The notes beneath the pieces are model-generated. The model did no database searches, was not told the DNA's origin, and worked only from the letters and a program-made list of their open reading frames with translations. Positions 60,374 through 64,000 of a stretch of DNA of 64,000 nucleotides are shown piece by piece. A program made the translations under genes and the position numbers. The stretch comes from Methanobacteriota archaeon. Lineage in GTDB: Archaea; Thermoplasmatota; Thermoplasmata; RBG-16-68-12; JAJISG01. The stretch lies in NCBI GenBank assembly GCA_030594205.1, contig JAUVFR010000006.1, forward strand, positions 1-64,000, given 5' to 3'. Within the stretch, counting starts at the first letter, position 1; the number at the start of each line of letters is the position of its first letter.

Positions 60374-63262
60374 CTACTCCACGTATATGGCCGGTCTCCC
60401 GGGGAATGCCTGACTGGCCTTCGAGAGGGGGTCGTCGATGTCCAGGTCCCCCTCCTCATATACCATGACCTCGGCGCCCAGCTCGGACTGGGTGAAGGGA
60501 ATCGCCCTCCGCAGCAAGCTCTCCTCGTCCATGGTCCAATCGTAGGACTCCAGCCGCTTTGGACCGCGCTTCTCCTGACTCGAAACCAGCTGCTTGGCGA
60601 AGTAAGGAAGGGCGGCCCCGTGGTCAGCCACTTCCGATTCCTTCCTCGCTTCCTTGATGAGGTTGCCCGCGTCAAGCCTCCCTTCGCCATGAAGCCGGGC
60701 CGCTACTCTATGGACGGTCCGCTTCCAAGGCGGCGCTGTGTAGAAGATAATCCGCTTAGCGACAATGTGGGTGGCCTTGAGGATCTGTCGCACATCGTCC
60801 AAGACGTCTTTCAGATACTCCTCCATGGCCTCCGCTTTAGGATCGACCGCATCGTCGGAGGCCTCTGGGTACGGCGCGTGCTGGATCAGTCCCTCCTTGC
60901 CCAGGGCTACCCAGATCTCCTCCGCGACGTGCGGGGCATACGGGGCGAGAAGCTTGGCCTGGACCTCTTGAAATTCATCCCAAAGTGTCCCGTTTGGCAC
61001 TCCGCCAACTCGTCGGAGGTACCAACTCCATTCCCGTTGCAGATCGAAATAGGCGTGTTTCAGGGCGGTGCGATGGCTCAGGCTCTCCATAGCCTCGGTG
61101 GTCTCTTGGATGGCTCGATGTAGGACAGATCGGAACCAGCGATCCACGGGTCGGCCCTCCTCGGTCGGCTCGGGTTTCGTGGCGGCCGCCTCGTAGAGCC
61201 CCGCGAGGCGCCTTCCCACCGACTCCGCGAACTCCGTGTCGAAACTGGCGTCATCGAGGCCTTCTCCCCCCTGGGCCAGGCCCAGCCGAGTGGCGTCCGC
61301 GCCCCATTCCCGGATGGCATCACGTAGGAAAAGGGCCCCCGCGCGGGACTTCGACATGCGCCGACCGGGGACAGAGATCCAGCCGTTGACACCGAGCGCC
61401 CGCGGCCAGAGATCTGGGGGGAAGATCGCGACGTGGTTGAACAGCAGGAATGCGAAGTGGTTGGAGACCAGGTCCTTCCCCGAGTTGCGGAGATCAAAGG
61501 GATACCAGTAGGCAAACTCCCGCTGCATATCCTCCACGAGGTCCAGGGAAATCCCCGTGACGTCAGCGACCTCCTTCGCATCCCCTTCACCCAGGAAGAC
61601 ATAGTTGAAGAGCTCGTCCCGGAGCTGCTGGGGATCCACCTTCCCGCTCTGGAGGATGTGGGCAATCGTGTAGTAGGCCATGTAGATGGTGGAGTCCGAG
61701 AGGGACTCGATGACCCAACTCTCGTCCCAGGGGAGCCGCGTACCGAGCCCCTGGTGGTGCGTGCAGGCCCAATCCCGGAGCCAGTCGATGACGTGATGGA
61801 GTTGTTTCCGAATGGCCTCGGGGTAGAGGGTCAAGTCCTCCAAGACCTCGTGAACCTTGGCCTTCCACGTCGGTTCGCCGTAGACTAGGAACCACTGGTC
61901 CTCCACTACCTTCACGACGGCCGGGGTGAGGCACCGACACACCACGGGCCCGCTGGGCTCAAAGAGGATGTCCGCGTCTCCGTCGGCCAGCATCTGGGCC
62001 TTCACCTTCTCCTTGGCCTCCTCCACCTTCAGGCCGGCGAAGGCTCCGGCACGGTTGTTCATGACACCATTGTAGAACTCGGCCCGGTACACCTCCTCCT
62101 TCGCTCGTTGGAGACGATCCGTCTCGTCAGAGCTCTTGATGCCCATCCGTTCGACGACCTCCAGAGCGGGCGTGGGACCGAACCCCTCTAGGTCGATGAT
62201 GGGGATGGGCTCCAACGATTGGACAAAGGGCACATCCATGTGGTACTTCTCCAGGGTCTCCTCGTCCTCCTGGAGCTCCCGGAGGGCCACCCAATCGTCC
62301 GGAGCGTCGGCCGGTACGCTGCTCACGATGCCCGTCCCGATGCTGTGGTCGATGAAGCGCGTCGGCAGGATCGGAATGGGGTCGCCCACGAGGGGGGAGA
62401 CGGCGCTCTGGCCCAGGAGGTGGTGACCCTCCACCGTCCCAAGGACCTGGATGTCCTTCCCTTGCTCTCGGAGCTTCCTGACCGCCCCCTCGTTCACGAT
62501 CCATCGTTCGTCGCCGACCTGGGCGTCCACATACTCGGCGTCCGGATCCACCCAGACGTTTGTCGTACCAAAGATGGTCTCGGGGCGTAGGGTGGCAGCC
62601 AGGAGGAATCGCTGCATGAGGCGGAACTTCATGAGTACGAACTCCTGGGGGACCTCCCCCTCCCCTTCGAACCGATCATGGTCCCCGATGGGAATCTCGT
62701 CGCGGGGACACCAGATTACGGGATGTTTCCCCAACCGTATGTAGTCCCCCTTACGAAGCCGGCGGAACTGCCACCGAACGAATGCGTCGTAGGGCGGGTT
62801 CTGGTCCGTCGTGATGAAGCTCCGGGACCAATCAAGCCCGGCTCCAAAGGCGACGAGGTCCTTCTTCGTCTCCTCCGGAAAGACCTGGATCCAATGGAGG
62901 GGATCGGCGAAGGCCGGAATCTCCTCCTCGGCAATCCCGTTGCTGCGGAGAATCTCGATCTGCTCCTCGTCTCCGTCGGCGACCCGCTTCGCGGCCCCCA
63001 GGATGGGGAGACCCGTGACGTGGAACGCCTGCGGGAACAGGACGTTGTAGCCCCGCATCCGCTTGTAGCGGGCCATGATGTCGGCGTGGAGAAAGGTGTA
63101 GCCGAACCCGAGGTGCTGGAGGCTGTTGGTGTAGGGGTACGGGACATTCACGAAGTACTTTGGTCGCGTCTCATCGGCCCGGGCTTCGAAGACCTTGGCC
63201 TTCGCCCATCGTTCCTGCCAGCGCGCCTCTGCCGTGCGCCTGTCATACCCCTGGCCAGGCAT
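60374..63262 (-). CDS. leuS: Leucyl-tRNA synthetase (HIGH-motif variant HLGF)
   Basis: 962 aa archaeal-type LeuRS; MARYKRMRGYNVLFPQAFHVTGLPI, CP1 LRPETIFGTTNVWVDP, RRMSKS, C-terminal GRPAIYVE. Confidence 0.95.
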   Translation of the reverse strand: MPGQGYDRRTAEARWQERWAKAKVFEARADETRPKYFVNVPYPYTNSLQHLGFGYTFLHADIMARYKRMRGYNVLFPQAFHVTGLPILGAAKRVADGDEEQIEILRSNGIAEEEIPAFADPLHWIQVFPEETKKDLVAFGAGLDWSRSFITTDQNPPYDAFVRWQFRRLRKGDYIRLGKHPVIWCPRDEIPIGDHDRFEGEGEVPQEFVLMKFRLMQRFLLAATLRPETIFGTTNVWVDPDAEYVDAQVGDERWIVNEGAVRKLREQGKDIQVLGTVEGHHLLGQSAVSPLVGDPIPILPTRFIDHSIGTGIVSSVPADAPDDWVALRELQEDEETLEKYHMDVPFVQSLEPIPIIDLEGFGPTPALEVVERMGIKSSDETDRLQRAKEEVYRAEFYNGVMNNRAGAFAGLKVEEAKEKVKAQMLADGDADILFEPSGPVVCRCLTPAVVKVVEDQWFLVYGEPTWKAKVHEVLEDLTLYPEAIRKQLHHVIDWLRDWACTHHQGLGTRLPWDESWVIESLSDSTIYMAYYTIAHILQSGKVDPQQLRDELFNYVFLGEGDAKEVADVTGISLDLVEDMQREFAYWYPFDLRNSGKDLVSNHFAFLLFNHVAIFPPDLWPRALGVNGWISVPGRRMSKSRAGALFLRDAIREWGADATRLGLAQGGEGLDDASFDTEFAESVGRRLAGLYEAAATKPEPTEEGRPVDRWFRSVLHRAIQETTEAMESLSHRTALKHAYFDLQREWSWYLRRVGGVPNGTLWDEFQEVQAKLLAPYAPHVAEEIWVALGKEGLIQHAPYPEASDDAVDPKAEAMEEYLKDVLDDVRQILKATHIVAKRIIFYTAPPWKRTVHRVAARLHGEGRLDAGNLIKEARKESEVADHGAALPYFAKQLVSSQEKRGPKRLESYDWTMDEESLLRRAIPFTQSELGAEVMVYEEGDLDIDDPLSKASQAFPGRPAIYVE

Positions 63263-63338
63263 CCGCGCTGCCTAGGCGCAAGGTTTCTTAAACCCTTTTC
63301 CGCAGGCCCCTCCAGAGGAAATCAATGTCCGACTGAAT

Positions 63339-63352
63339 ATGACATCTGTCAT
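63339..63352. promoter_or_regulatory. Palindromic operator candidate ATGACATCTGTCAT
   Basis: Perfect inverted repeat just upstream of the TATA-like GTTATATAGG (63357-63366). Confidence 0.65.
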
Positions 63353-63400
63353 AATCGTTATATAGGGACCTCCGAATGCCTGGCGGACTAGCGTCCCGGA

Positions 63401-63416
63401 TATGACCTGTGTCATA
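63401..63416. promoter_or_regulatory. Second palindromic operator candidate TATGACCTGTGTCATA
   Basis: Inverted repeat sharing TATGAC...GTCATA with the upstream copy; between TATA box and start codon. Confidence 0.65.
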
Positions 63417-63439
63417 CCGGAAACCGAGGTCTGTGCGCC

Positions 63440-63805
63440 ATGGAGACAAGCGAGCGAATTACGATCCGCCTCGACCGGGAGATCCTGGCCCGCATGGATG
63501 CACTCCTGAGAACCAGGACCGGGTATGCGAGCCGCTCCCAGTTATGCCGCGCCGCCATGCGACAACTCCTAGAATCCCTCGAAGGGCGTAGCACGCGTGT
63601 GACGGCCGAGATTCCCTCTTCCTACCTCGACTTCTTGGACGCCCTCATCCAAAACGGTTACTTTCTGAGCCGGGAGCACGCGGCCCAGCGGCTCATTGAG
63701 GAGGGACTCTCCCGGGAACGGGTGAAGGGCATCCTCGCACACCAGGAATCCATGGGACGCGCCTCCGGGAAGATCTTTCCCGTGGAGCTGAAGAAAGACG
63801 GGTAG
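63440..63805 (+). CDS. Ribbon-helix-helix (CopG-like) transcriptional regulator with two RHH-like units
   Basis: ERITIRLDREILARMDALLRTRTGYASRSQLCRAAMRQLLE and RVTAEIPSSYLDFLDALIQNGYFLSREHAAQRLIEEGL. Confidence 0.85.
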   Translation: METSERITIRLDREILARMDALLRTRTGYASRSQLCRAAMRQLLESLEGRSTRVTAEIPSSYLDFLDALIQNGYFLSREHAAQRLIEEGLSRERVKGILAHQESMGRASGKIFPVELKKDG

Positions 63806-64000
63806 GGGTTTACACTGCAGGACGTGTGGGCGAACAGGGGAGGCCTGTCGGCGGCAAGCGAAGAGGGCCGTGCCGTAGGCACTGTCAGAAGGGATGGGAT
63901 GCACCACAGCACCCTCCCCTGTCCCCACCGACCCTAGGAATCCGCCATGCTCGATCGAGAGACGGCTCAGGAAATCCTGAACCAGCTCCCGGGCGACCTG

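Noticed and set aside
63947-64000. Possible start of a downstream CDS (MLDRETAQEILNQLPGDL...)
   Set aside because: Only 18 codons visible before the window ends; insufficient to support a call.

Overview
A high-GC archaeal chromosomal segment, probably Thermoplasmatota (inferred from gene content and an unlinked 23S rRNA gene). (1) A complete minus-strand ribosomal super-operon (uL3-uL4-uL23-uL2-uS19-uL22-uS3-uL29-SUI1-Rpp29-uS17-uL14-uL24-eS4-uL5-uS14-uS8-uL6-eL32-eL19-uL18-uS5-uL30-uL15-SecY) fills about 0.2-14.4 kb; uS14 (49 aa) is absent from the supplied ORF track. (2) Five Rab/Ras-like small GTPases occur at two loci (14.6-16.5 kb and 52.5-53.7 kb). (3) Other coding content: LonB protease plus a second Lon-like AAA+ gene with no protease domain, NadM, a NRDE protein, MFS/TctA/HyuB/HyuA genes, a large PKD surface protein, a RecJ-like DHH protein, AlaRS, LeuRS, a site-2 protease, Trm-G10 and Trm1 methyltransferases, DnaG, Gins51, NreA, an XPF-like nuclease, a GPN GTPase and others. 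(4) RNA genes: a stand-alone 23S rRNA with flanking processing stem, interrupted by a 272-nt group I intron for which I can pair P1, P3-P9, and a tRNA-Lys(CUU) with two introns, one in the anticodon loop and one in the T-loop; the T-loop intron forms a textbook bulge-helix-bulge. Further observations: a shared SAP-like N-terminal extension on uL4 and eL32, a HIGH-motif variant (HLGF) in LeuRS, remnants of trpB2 and of a class V aminotransferase gene, a frameshifted ORF at a G6 tract, and paired palindromes around the promoter of a double ribbon-helix-helix gene. No CRISPR array or transposase was seen. All assignments are by eye; no database search was run.
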